Position numbers and translations under genes: made by a program. Shown here piece by piece: positions 1-5,025 of a stretch of 6,277 nt of DNA (position 1 is the stretch's first letter; every line of letters starts with the position of its first letter). Where the stretch lies: assembly GCA_963619835.1 (NCBI GenBank), contig CAVEYD010000055.1, positions 1 to 6,277 on the forward strand, given 5' to 3'. The notes beneath the pieces are model-generated. The model made no database searches and was not told the DNA's origin. It worked only from the letters and a program-made list of their open reading frames with translations. Source of the stretch: Fimimonas sp963619835 (GTDB lineage Bacteria > Bacillota > Clostridia > Christensenellales > CAG-314).

Positions 1-97
1 AGTTTACTTTTATTGTGAATAATGCTAAATTATACGCGCATAAAGACAGTACAAACTTTTGAAGAACACTTTTGTTAAGGTTGTTTGGTAAAGTTTG

Positions 98-123
98 AAA
101 AGACATTAACCGATTTTGTCTTT
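98..123. repeat. Short inverted repeat upstream of the zinc-knuckle gene
   Basis: AAAGACA at 99-105 is matched by TGTCTTT at 117-123, a perfect 7-bp inverted repeat with an 11-nt spacer. It ends 7 bases before the AGGAG ribosome binding site of the gene starting at 140. With only two G-C pairs it is weak as an RNA hairpin and it has no U-tract, so it is not a convincing terminator. It could be a repressor operator or chance in AT-rich DNA. I could not place a convincing promoter in 1-97. Confidence 0.25.
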
Positions 124-139
124 ATCATTTAGGAGATTT

Positions 140-646
140 ATGGCTAAATATAAAAAATGCCCCCGTTGTGAACTTAACTATATTCCTGATTCAGAAGAAA
201 TGTGTGATGTATGCAAGTCAGAACTTGGGATGGAAACTAAAATAATGATGTTAGACGACATCATCGATCAAGAGGAACAATTAAAACTTTGTCCTTCTTG
301 CAAAACGGCATACATCGGTGTGGACGAAGAAATGTGTGAAAACTGTCTTGCAAGAGCGGCACAGGCAGTTGATGATTCTGCGGAAGATGAAGGGGATGAC
401 TGGCGTGCATATCTTGATGATGACGACGACACTCCAAAGGACGATGAGGAAGATATTATCCCGATTGACGAGCTTGAAGAAGATGATGAGGATGACGATG
501 AATTTGAGGATGAGGAAAATCCCGATAACGAATTGGACGATTATCCTGATGATTTTGACGACGACTTCGACGAAGTTTACGATGATACCGATGAAGAAGA
601 AGATGAATACGAGGATGACGACGAAGACGTCGAAAATGACGACTAA
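140..646 (+). CDS. Small tandem zinc-knuckle protein with highly acidic C-terminal tail (function unknown)
   Basis: This is a 168-residue soluble protein whose family I do not recognise by name. The ATG at 140 is chosen over an upstream in-frame TTG (116) because AGGAG (131-135) sits just before it and the protein then starts MAKYKKCPRC. Residues 7-25 and 51-69 are two copies of one motif, CxxC-x11-CxxC (Cys 7, 10, 22, 25 and 51, 54, 66, 69). They share CP.C, YI and EEMC, so they are an internal duplication with a 44-residue period, and each probably binds one Zn as a small ribbon. Residues 78-168 are low complexity: about 60 of 91 are Asp or Glu and only two are Lys or Arg, so the tail must be disordered and strongly negative. 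There is no signal peptide or membrane segment. Plausible roles are inference only: interaction with RNA polymerase, ribosomes or DNA-binding proteins, with the tail mimicking nucleic acid as in the RNA polymerase delta subunit. It is a single-gene unit closed by its own terminator. Confidence 0.82.
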   Translation: MAKYKKCPRCELNYIPDSEEMCDVCKSELGMETKIMMLDDIIDQEEQLKLCPSCKTAYIGVDEEMCENCLARAAQAVDDSAEDEGDDWRAYLDDDDDTPKDDEEDIIPIDELEEDDEDDDEFEDEENPDNELDDYPDDFDDDFDEVYDDTDEEEDEYEDDDEDVENDD

Positions 647-660
647 TTTTTTGCATAACG

Positions 661-691
661 AAAATCCCTACATGTTGTAGGGATTTTTTTT
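661..691 (+). terminator. Intrinsic terminator after the zinc-knuckle gene
   Basis: The arm AAAATCCCTACA (661-672) pairs perfectly with TGTAGGGATTTT (676-687), giving a 12-bp stem with a 3-nt loop, and a T-run (684-691) follows. It starts 14 bases after the stop codon, so it ends the upstream gene's transcript and separates it from ispE. Confidence 0.92.
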
Positions 692-756
692 GTGTATTTT
701 TTTAATTTTTTAGTGTGTTTTTTAAAAGCAATGAATATAATAGGTTACGAAAAATA

Positions 757-786
757 TTTACAATTGAAGGATTGGTGTGTTATACT
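757..786 (+). promoter_or_regulatory. ispE promoter (sigma-A type, extended -10)
   Basis: The -35 box is TTTACA (757-762) and the -10 box is TATACT (781-786), each one mismatch from consensus, with an 18-nt spacer. TGT immediately precedes the -10 box, giving the extended -10 form TGnTATACT. The usual start 6-7 nt downstream would fall at about 792-794, on the ispE ATG itself, predicting a leaderless or nearly leaderless mRNA. Confidence 0.7.
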
Positions 787-792
787 AAAAAC

Positions 793-1644
793 ATGAAAGT
801 AAAAGTTTATGCAAAATTGAATATTTCGCTAAACGTTGTTGGAAAATGCGACAAATTCCACATGTTAGACAGCATTGTTTCGTCTATCGATATTTTTGAC
901 ACTGTTGAAGTACGTGCAAGAAAAGATGGAATAATTACTGTTTCGGGAATGAATATTCCGCAAGAAGACAATATTGCATACAAAACGGCAAATAGTTTTA
1001 AAAATTTGTTTGCGACATCGGGTGTAGATATTATTATTGAAAAGGGAATTCCTTTTGGCGCAGGCTTGGGCGGATCATCTGCGGATGCTGCGGGTGTAGT
1101 TTGGTGTATGTGCAAATTGTTTAAAGTTAGCGATCCTGTAAAAATCAAACACTTGTGTTCTGAAATGGGTTCGGACGTGTTTTTTATGTTAAACGGTGGC
1201 TTGGCTCGCATGCAAGAAAAAGGGGAAAAATTGTCTTTTGCAAAACAATTGCCGTTGTTTTTTGCTTTAACAAATTTTGATTACTTGTCAAATACTGCAA
1301 ACGTCTTTAAAGAGTATGATAGATTGGATACTTTTGAAAATATTGCTGATGTGGACTTAATTTGGGAACAAATTTGTGAAGGGCGTCTTGCGTTTGATAG
1401 TTTAAAACTTGGAAATGCTTTGCAATGTGCATGTAAAAATATGAGTAATTACGCAGATAGATATATCGATTTCTGTAACTTGCAAGGCTATTTTCCGATA
1501 ATGACAGGAAGTGGAAGTTCATATTTTTTGCCGTTCAATGATTTTGCAAAAGCTCAAGAAATTTGTGATGCATTGAATAAAGCAGGCTTTAATACCATAC
1601 TTTGCAAAAGTACGGAAAGCGGAATCGAAGAATTTGTCTGTTGA
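793..1644 (+). CDS. ispE: 4-diphosphocytidyl-2-C-methyl-D-erythritol kinase (IspE)
   Basis: This cytosolic GHMP-family kinase phosphorylates the 2-hydroxyl of CDP-methylerythritol with ATP, a middle step of the MEP route to IPP and DMAPP. The 283-residue product matches the family's usual 280-290. Visible landmarks: N-terminal YAKLNISLNV with the conserved Lys8; KFH at 21-23, where the family normally has GYH, keeping the His; the GHMP ATP-binding loop PFGAGLGGSSADAA (87-100); the catalytic Asp128 in MGSDVFF, where the family usually has GADVPF; and the C-terminal glycine loop TGSGSS (238-243). I chose the ATG at 793 because translation then begins directly at the family's first strand. Upstream in-frame GTG (715), TTG (772) and GTG (775) codons would add residues unlike any family member, and 715-771 lies upstream of the promoter's -10 box. 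No Shine-Dalgarno precedes 793, which fits leaderless initiation. It is a single-gene unit, ended by the terminator at 1711-1749. The family call is firm; substrate specificity rests on motif order. Confidence 0.93.
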   Translation: MKVKVYAKLNISLNVVGKCDKFHMLDSIVSSIDIFDTVEVRARKDGIITVSGMNIPQEDNIAYKTANSFKNLFATSGVDIIIEKGIPFGAGLGGSSADAAGVVWCMCKLFKVSDPVKIKHLCSEMGSDVFFMLNGGLARMQEKGEKLSFAKQLPLFFALTNFDYLSNTANVFKEYDRLDTFENIADVDLIWEQICEGRLAFDSLKLGNALQCACKNMSNYADRYIDFCNLQGYFPIMTGSGSSYFLPFNDFAKAQEICDALNKAGFNTILCKSTESGIEEFVC

Positions 1645-1668
1645 AATATTTTTTGCATTTTATTTTTC

Positions 1669-1697
1669 TTGTAACTTTTTGTTGTATTTTGTATAAA
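1669..1697 (+). promoter_or_regulatory. Possible distal promoter before the ispE/pepF terminator
   Basis: TTGTAA (1669-1674) and TATAAA (1692-1697) are separated by exactly 17 nt. Transcription would begin near 1704 and run straight into the hairpin at 1711-1749, so this would make either a very short RNA or an attenuated distal pepF transcript. Such matches arise often in AT-rich intergenic DNA, so confidence is low. Confidence 0.3.
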
Positions 1698-1710
1698 ATT
1701 AAAAAAACAC

Positions 1711-1749
1711 AAATGTCGTCAACACTTTGTTTGCTTGACGGCATTTTTT
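1711..1749 (+). terminator. Intrinsic terminator after ispE
   Basis: AAATGTCGTCAA (1711-1722) pairs with TTGACGGCATTT (1735-1746), a 12-bp stem with one G-U pair and a 12-nt loop, and six Ts follow (1744-1749). The descending arm also supplies the -35 hexamer of the pepF promoter. Confidence 0.85.
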
Positions 1750-1763
1750 GTTTGATATATAAT
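1735..1763 (+). promoter_or_regulatory. pepF promoter, -35 box inside the ispE terminator
   Basis: TTGACG (1735-1740) and a perfect TATAAT (1758-1763) are spaced by 17 nt, making this the best sigma-A promoter in the window. The expected start is at about 1770-1772, giving a 5' leader of about 45-47 nt that is almost entirely filled by the structured element at 1776-1811. Confidence 0.8.
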
Positions 1764-1775
1764 TTTTACTTATAA

Positions 1776-1811
1776 GGACGGATGATGTAAAGCTCCCCGT
1801 CCGAAGGAGCT
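1776..1811 (+). promoter_or_regulatory. pepF leader: candidate H-type pseudoknot over the Shine-Dalgarno
   Basis: Two perfect 6-bp helices interlock. Helix 1 pairs GGACGG (1776-1781) with CCGTCC (1797-1802). Helix 2 pairs AGCTCC (1791-1796), which lies in the loop of helix 1, with GGAGCT (1806-1811). Helix 2 buries most of the ribosome binding site AAGGAG (1804-1809), which lies an ideal 7 nt before the pepF ATG at 1817. The connecting loops are 9 nt (1782-1790, reading ATGATGTAA), 0 nt and 3 nt (1803-1805), so the two helices would stack coaxially. The 3-nt loop is tight for crossing a 6-bp helix, so the helices may instead alternate: helix 1 alone leaves the SD free, helix 2 alone closes it. 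Either way the layout suits translational control. It does not match any riboswitch consensus I can recall, including preQ1. The pairing is seen directly; the regulatory role is inference. Confidence 0.55.
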
Positions 1812-1816
1812 ATATT

Positions 1817-3601
1817 ATGAGTTATACAAATAGAAACGAAATCCCCGAAAAATACAAGTGGAATCTTGGTGATATTTTTGCTACACCTGAAAAATGGGAA
1901 GAGGCTTTTGATGAACTTGCAAAAGAGTATCCACATTTAACCGAGTTCGCGGGAAAACTTGCAGATCGTGAAAGTCTTTTGAAATTTTTACGATTATCGG
2001 ATGAAATTGATCTAAAACTTGAACAACTTTATTGTTATGCATCTATGGCATATAATGAAGATGGACAAGATCCAGTTAGACAAGCTCGCTATTCAAAAAT
2101 TTACGGTCTTTTGGTGCAGTATAGTGCAGATTTGGCTTTTGTGTCTCCTGAACTTGCTTCTTTACCGGATGATAAACTACAATCATTAATCGACGACCCG
2201 GACTTTGCGGATTATGACGTGTCACTTAAACAAGTTTTAAAAGGAAAGGCGCATACGTTGTCTAAGGCTGAAGAAGAGTTGCTTGCAAATGTTGGTTCGT
2301 TCTCAGGACAATTCCACGAGGTGTTTAATCGTCTTGATAGTGGAGATATCCATTTTGGAAAGATTACTGTTGATGGCAAAGAAGTGCAAATTGGACATGG
2401 CACTTATAGTATGCTTTTACAAAACAAGGATCAAAATGTTCGTAAGCTTGCATTTGAAACCTATTACAAGGGGTACGTTGATGTTATCAATACAATTGCA
2501 GGTTTGTATGAGGGTAGTGTAAAAGCCGATTGGTTTTCTGCAAAAGTTCGTAAATTCAATTCTTCAATGGAAGCTGCATTGTTTTACGAAGATGTTGATA
2601 AAAAAGTTTATGATAATTTAATTAAATGCACTCACGAAAGTCTTGCACCGTTACATAGATACATCGCTTTACGTAAAAAATTGATGGGACTTGAAACTTT
2701 AAATATGTACGACTTGTACACGTCTATATTTGAAGATGTTGACATTTCGTGCGAATACGAAGAAGCTTGTCAAATTGTTTTGAAAGGGCTTGCTCCTTTG
2801 GGTGAAGATTATCTTGATGTCGTTAGACATGCTTTTGCAAATCGCTGGATTGATGTGCACGAAACTCCTACTAAGCGCACAGGTGCTTACTCTATGGGCG
2901 TTAAGGGCGTGCATCCTTACATGCTTTTGAATTATCAAAAAACCACGCATGATATATTTACCATTGCTCATGAAATGGGACACAGCATGCACAGCTATTA
3001 TAGTGAAAAAACTCAACCCGCTGCAAAATCCGACTACAAGATTTTTGTCGCAGAAGTGGCAAGCACATGCAATGAAGTGCTTCTTTTGAAGTACATGCTT
3101 AAGACCGAAAAAGATCCGAAAGTTAAGAAATATTTGTTGCAATACTATTTGGATATGCTTCGTACAACGTTGTACCGTCAAACAATGTTTGCTGAGTTTG
3201 AACAAATATCTCACGATATTGCTGAGAAAAATGAACCGTTTACAACGGAAATACTTTGTCAAAAGTACTTGGAACTCAACAAATTGTATTACGGTGATGC
3301 AGTAAATCATAATGAAGAAATTAAGTATGAATGGGCTCGTATTCCGCATTTTTATCGTGCTTTTTATGTGTACAAGTATGCGACGGGAATTATCTCGGCA
3401 GTTTGTATTGCAGAAAAGATACTAAAAGATGGTGCACCTGCTTTAGCAAATTATAAAAAGTTTTTGTCACTTGGTGGAAGCATGGATCCTGTTTCCGAGC
3501 TTAAAGTTGCCGGGGTTGATTTAACATCAGAAGAACCATTCCGCATTGTTGCACAATCGTTTGAAGATACACTAAATCAATTGGAAGAACTTTGCAAATA
3601 G
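1817..3601 (+). CDS. pepF: Oligoendopeptidase F, M3-family zinc metallopeptidase
   Basis: This cytosolic zinc peptidase of MEROPS family M3B cleaves short peptides, typically in peptide turnover or nutrition. The 594-residue length is normal for the family. The N-terminus has the characteristic IPEKYKWNLGDIF (9-21), followed by the helical M3 N-terminal domain (to about residue 190) and then the catalytic domain. The active site is HEMGH at 385-389 (His385 and His389 bind Zn, Glu386 is the catalytic base), with the third ligand Glu413 in FVAEVASTCNE. The 24-residue His389-to-Glu413 spacing agrees with PepF proteins. The substrate-binding block RIPHFYRAFYVYKYATG (about 508-524) is intact. No signal peptide or frameshift is seen. 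The start is fixed by AAGGAG (1804-1809), 7 nt upstream. It has its own promoter overlapping the ispE terminator, a structured leader that may gate translation, and its own terminator. PepF is a family name; the exact peptide preference cannot be read from sequence. Confidence 0.95.
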   Translation: MSYTNRNEIPEKYKWNLGDIFATPEKWEEAFDELAKEYPHLTEFAGKLADRESLLKFLRLSDEIDLKLEQLYCYASMAYNEDGQDPVRQARYSKIYGLLVQYSADLAFVSPELASLPDDKLQSLIDDPDFADYDVSLKQVLKGKAHTLSKAEEELLANVGSFSGQFHEVFNRLDSGDIHFGKITVDGKEVQIGHGTYSMLLQNKDQNVRKLAFETYYKGYVDVINTIAGLYEGSVKADWFSAKVRKFNSSMEAALFYEDVDKKVYDNLIKCTHESLAPLHRYIALRKKLMGLETLNMYDLYTSIFEDVDISCEYEEACQIVLKGLAPLGEDYLDVVRHAFANRWIDVHETPTKRTGAYSMGVKGVHPYMLLNYQKTTHDIFTIAHEMGHSMHSYYSEKTQPAAKSDYKIFVAEVASTCNEVLLLKYMLKTEKDPKVKKYLLQYYLDMLRTTLYRQTMFAEFEQISHDIAEKNEPFTTEILCQKYLELNKLYYGDAVNHNEEIKYEWARIPHFYRAFYVYKYATGIISAVCIAEKILKDGAPALANYKKFLSLGGSMDPVSELKVAGVDLTSEEPFRIVAQSFEDTLNQLEELCK

Positions 3602-3677
3602 TTTTTGTCAGTTAAATTGAAAAGCTATTATATTTGCTTCAATAGCGCAGTGTAATTTTTATATCTTGATTTTTTAT

Positions 3678-3714
3678 AAAGGCACTCATTCTGTTATGGA
3701 ATGGGCGCCTTTTT
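3678..3714 (+). terminator. Intrinsic terminator after pepF
   Basis: AAAGGCACTCATTC (3678-3691) pairs with GAATGGGCGCCTTT (3699-3712). This is a 14-position stem with one A-C mismatch and one G-U pair, a 7-nt loop and a T-run (3710-3714). It lies about 75 bases after the pepF stop. Confidence 0.85.
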
Positions 3715-3938
3715 GTTGGTAAATAGCAAAATTTTTATTTTAATTTGCCTTTTTGCCAAATTAGATAAAATTTATTATAGGATTATGTTGCAAAAAATAG
3801 TGAAATTTATATTTTTAATATTTGTTGATGAGCTATGATTAACATTTGTAGAGAAATTAGTAAAGATGGGCGAAATTTTGGCGTAAGCATGATAAATAAA
3901 AAAAGACGGATATCTTCGCTTTTATATAGAAGTAAAGC

Positions 3939-3983
3939 TAAAAAATAATTTTTTATGATAGTGATTAAAAAATAGTTTTTTAT
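3939..3983. repeat. Two-copy A6/T6 near-palindromic direct repeat
   Basis: TAAAAAATAATTTTTTAT (3939-3956) recurs as TAAAAAATAGTTTTTTAT (3966-3983), 17 of 18 bases identical, with a 27-bp period. Each copy is itself nearly palindromic (A6-TA-A/G-T6). The A-tracts should bend DNA. It could be an AT-rich operator pair for the downstream operon, or low-complexity drift. Confidence 0.5.
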
Positions 3984-4007
3984 TGAAAAATAATATTGCT
4001 TTGAAAA

Positions 4008-4017
4008 NNNNNNNNNN
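4008..4017. other. Assembly gap (10 N)
   Basis: Exactly ten N bases join two contigs. A round number like this is normally a scaffolding placeholder, so the real distance, and even the adjacency of pepF to the reductase operon, is uncertain. Confidence 0.95.
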
Positions 4018-4037
4018 AGTATAATTTGCGTCAAAAC

Positions 4038-4066
4038 TTGATTTTGTTCTTGTTGAGTGATAGAAT
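4038..4066 (+). promoter_or_regulatory. Promoter of the reductase-CDF operon
   Basis: TTGATT (4038-4043) and TAGAAT (4061-4066) are spaced by 17 nt, and TGA just before the -10 gives an extended -10 motif. The expected start near 4073 would leave a leader of about 40 nt ending in the AAAGGGG ribosome binding site (4098-4104), 9 nt before the ATG at 4114. Confidence 0.6.
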
Positions 4067-4113
4067 ATTAAAAAGTTATTTCTGTAAGAAAAAGTTTAAA
4101 GGGGAAAAGTAAA

Positions 4114-5013
4114 ATGAAAAAAATAGCAATTATCGGTGGCGGTGTTGCCGGCTTAACAGCGGCAGTTTATGCATTGCGCGCAAATGCCGAAGTTACCATG
4201 TTTGAGCAGTTCGGACTTGGTGGACTTACTGCGACTATTGATAAAATTGAAAATTTTCCTTCGTACAACTCTATTGATGGATGGCAATTGGCACAAAATA
4301 TTGTGTCGCAGGCAAAAAGCTTGGGACTTAATGTCGTTCGCAAAAAAGTAATTTCACTTTCAAAACTAGACGATTTGTTTGAAATTACTACAACTGATCA
4401 AAAATATCAGTTTGTGTCTGTTATTGTAGCTACCGGAACAGCTCATAACAAGTTGGGGATAGAATCGTCTTGGATTGGAAAGGGTGTAAGTTATTGTGCA
4501 ACTTGCGACGGAAATTTTTATCGAAACAAGACTGTAGCAGTTGTAGGCGGTGGAAATCATGCAGTTAAAGAAGCTTTTTATCTTAAAGATATCTGTAAAA
4601 ATGTCGTTGTGATTTGTCCGCAAGATAAACTGTCCGGGGATGCATTGGTTGTTGAAAAACTTTTGCTTTCAAACAATGTAAAAGTGATTTTCAATTCTGT
4701 AGTACAAGAAATTGTCGGCGACGACTTTGTTAATGGTTTGATTTCTTTTGATGGTGTTAGCACTCAAAAAATCGATGTTGATGGTATTTTTGTAGCTATA
4801 GGAGCAGTGCCTGTCACAGATTTTATTCATATTGAGGAATTAAAAACTAATAAAGGGTATATTGTAGTCGATAGCCGATGTGAGTCTACTGTTGAGGGAT
4901 TGTTTGCTGCCGGAGACGTTGCAGACGGTTCATTAAAACAAATTGTTACTGCATGTGGAGACGGAGCAAAAGCGGGAGCGTTTTCTTCGGCATACTGTTC
5001 TAAAAAAAATTAA
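4114..5013 (+). CDS. trxB: Thioredoxin reductase-like flavoprotein with atypical NAD(P)H site
   Basis: This 299-residue cytosolic FAD enzyme has the low-molecular-weight thioredoxin reductase fold and presumably reduces thioredoxin or a similar disulfide protein. Landmarks: the FAD dinucleotide motif GGGVAG near residues 8-13; the redox pair Cys128 and Cys131 in CATCD; a second dinucleotide motif GGGNHA (145-150) where NADPH enzymes have GGGDSA; and the C-terminal FAD block GLFAAGDV followed by QIVTACGDGA. The NADPH-phosphate signature HRRxxxR is absent: the aligned positions read CPQDKLS (168-174). That is seen directly. By knowledge of the family, loss of this motif occurs in NADH-using or pyridine-nucleotide-independent members, including the ferredoxin-dependent flavin thioredoxin reductases of clostridia, so the electron donor is probably not NADPH (inference). 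The start is set by AAAGGGG (4098-4104). No thioredoxin gene is adjacent; the next gene, a CDF transporter, follows after 12 bp with no terminator, so the two share an mRNA. Alternative: a reductase for another disulfide carrier. Confidence 0.9.
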   Translation: MKKIAIIGGGVAGLTAAVYALRANAEVTMFEQFGLGGLTATIDKIENFPSYNSIDGWQLAQNIVSQAKSLGLNVVRKKVISLSKLDDLFEITTTDQKYQFVSVIVATGTAHNKLGIESSWIGKGVSYCATCDGNFYRNKTVAVVGGGNHAVKEAFYLKDICKNVVVICPQDKLSGDALVVEKLLLSNNVKVIFNSVVQEIVGDDFVNGLISFDGVSTQKIDVDGIFVAIGAVPVTDFIHIEELKTNKGYIVVDSRCESTVEGLFAAGDVADGSLKQIVTACGDGAKAGAFSSAYCSKKN

Positions 5014-5025
5014 CTTGGGTAGAAT

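Larger units (their letters stand above)
3715..4037. other. AT-rich intergenic stretch without a supported gene
   Basis: Between the pepF terminator and the next promoter there is no convincing coding region. A 37-codon ATG frame on the + strand (3835-3948, basic product ending RSKAKK) lacks a ribosome binding site. Minus-strand frames are low complexity and one crosses the N run. Contents that can be pointed to are the duplicated A/T dyad (3939-3983) and the scaffold gap (4008-4017). A gene end could be hidden by the gap. Confidence 0.6.

Noticed and set aside
318..680. Alternative + strand frame over the acidic tail (Met/Thr-rich) and a minus-strand Arg/His-rich frame at 456-656
   Set aside because: Both are frame-shifted readings of the GAT/GAA/GAC repeats encoding the acidic tail. 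Their odd composition is a product of that repeat, and one runs into the terminator.
715..792. Upstream GTG start extending IspE by 26 residues
   Set aside because: The extension has no counterpart in the IspE family, and 715-771 lies upstream of the likely -10 box of the gene's own promoter.
807..1211. 134-codon minus-strand frame inside ispE
   Set aside because: Shadow of the conserved GHMP kinase coding sequence; no motif or ribosome binding site supports it.
2699..3349. 216-codon open frame on the minus strand inside pepF
   Set aside because: It lies fully antisense to the conserved catalytic domain of pepF, has no ribosome binding site I can see, and its protein is a low-information Ile/Phe/His-rich string typical of a shadow frame.
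3624..3646. GCTATT/AATAGC hairpin just after the pepF stop
   Set aside because: Only 6 bp with an 11-nt loop and no T-run; the clear terminator is the larger hairpin at 3678-3714.
3904..3940. Imperfect CTTC/GAAG and GCTTT/AAAGC pairings near 3916-3938
   Set aside because: Short, overlapping and mutually inconsistent pairings in AT-rich sequence; no stable stem or U-tract on either strand.
3835..3948. 37-codon basic small ORF in the pepF-reductase intergenic region
   Set aside because: The ATG has no clear Shine-Dalgarno, no solid promoter precedes it, and its end runs into the A/T dyad repeat. It would need conservation or ribosome profiling to be believed.
3807..4034. 75-codon minus-strand frame crossing the N run
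   Set aside because: It includes undefined residues from the assembly gap and is otherwise low-complexity AT-rich translation.
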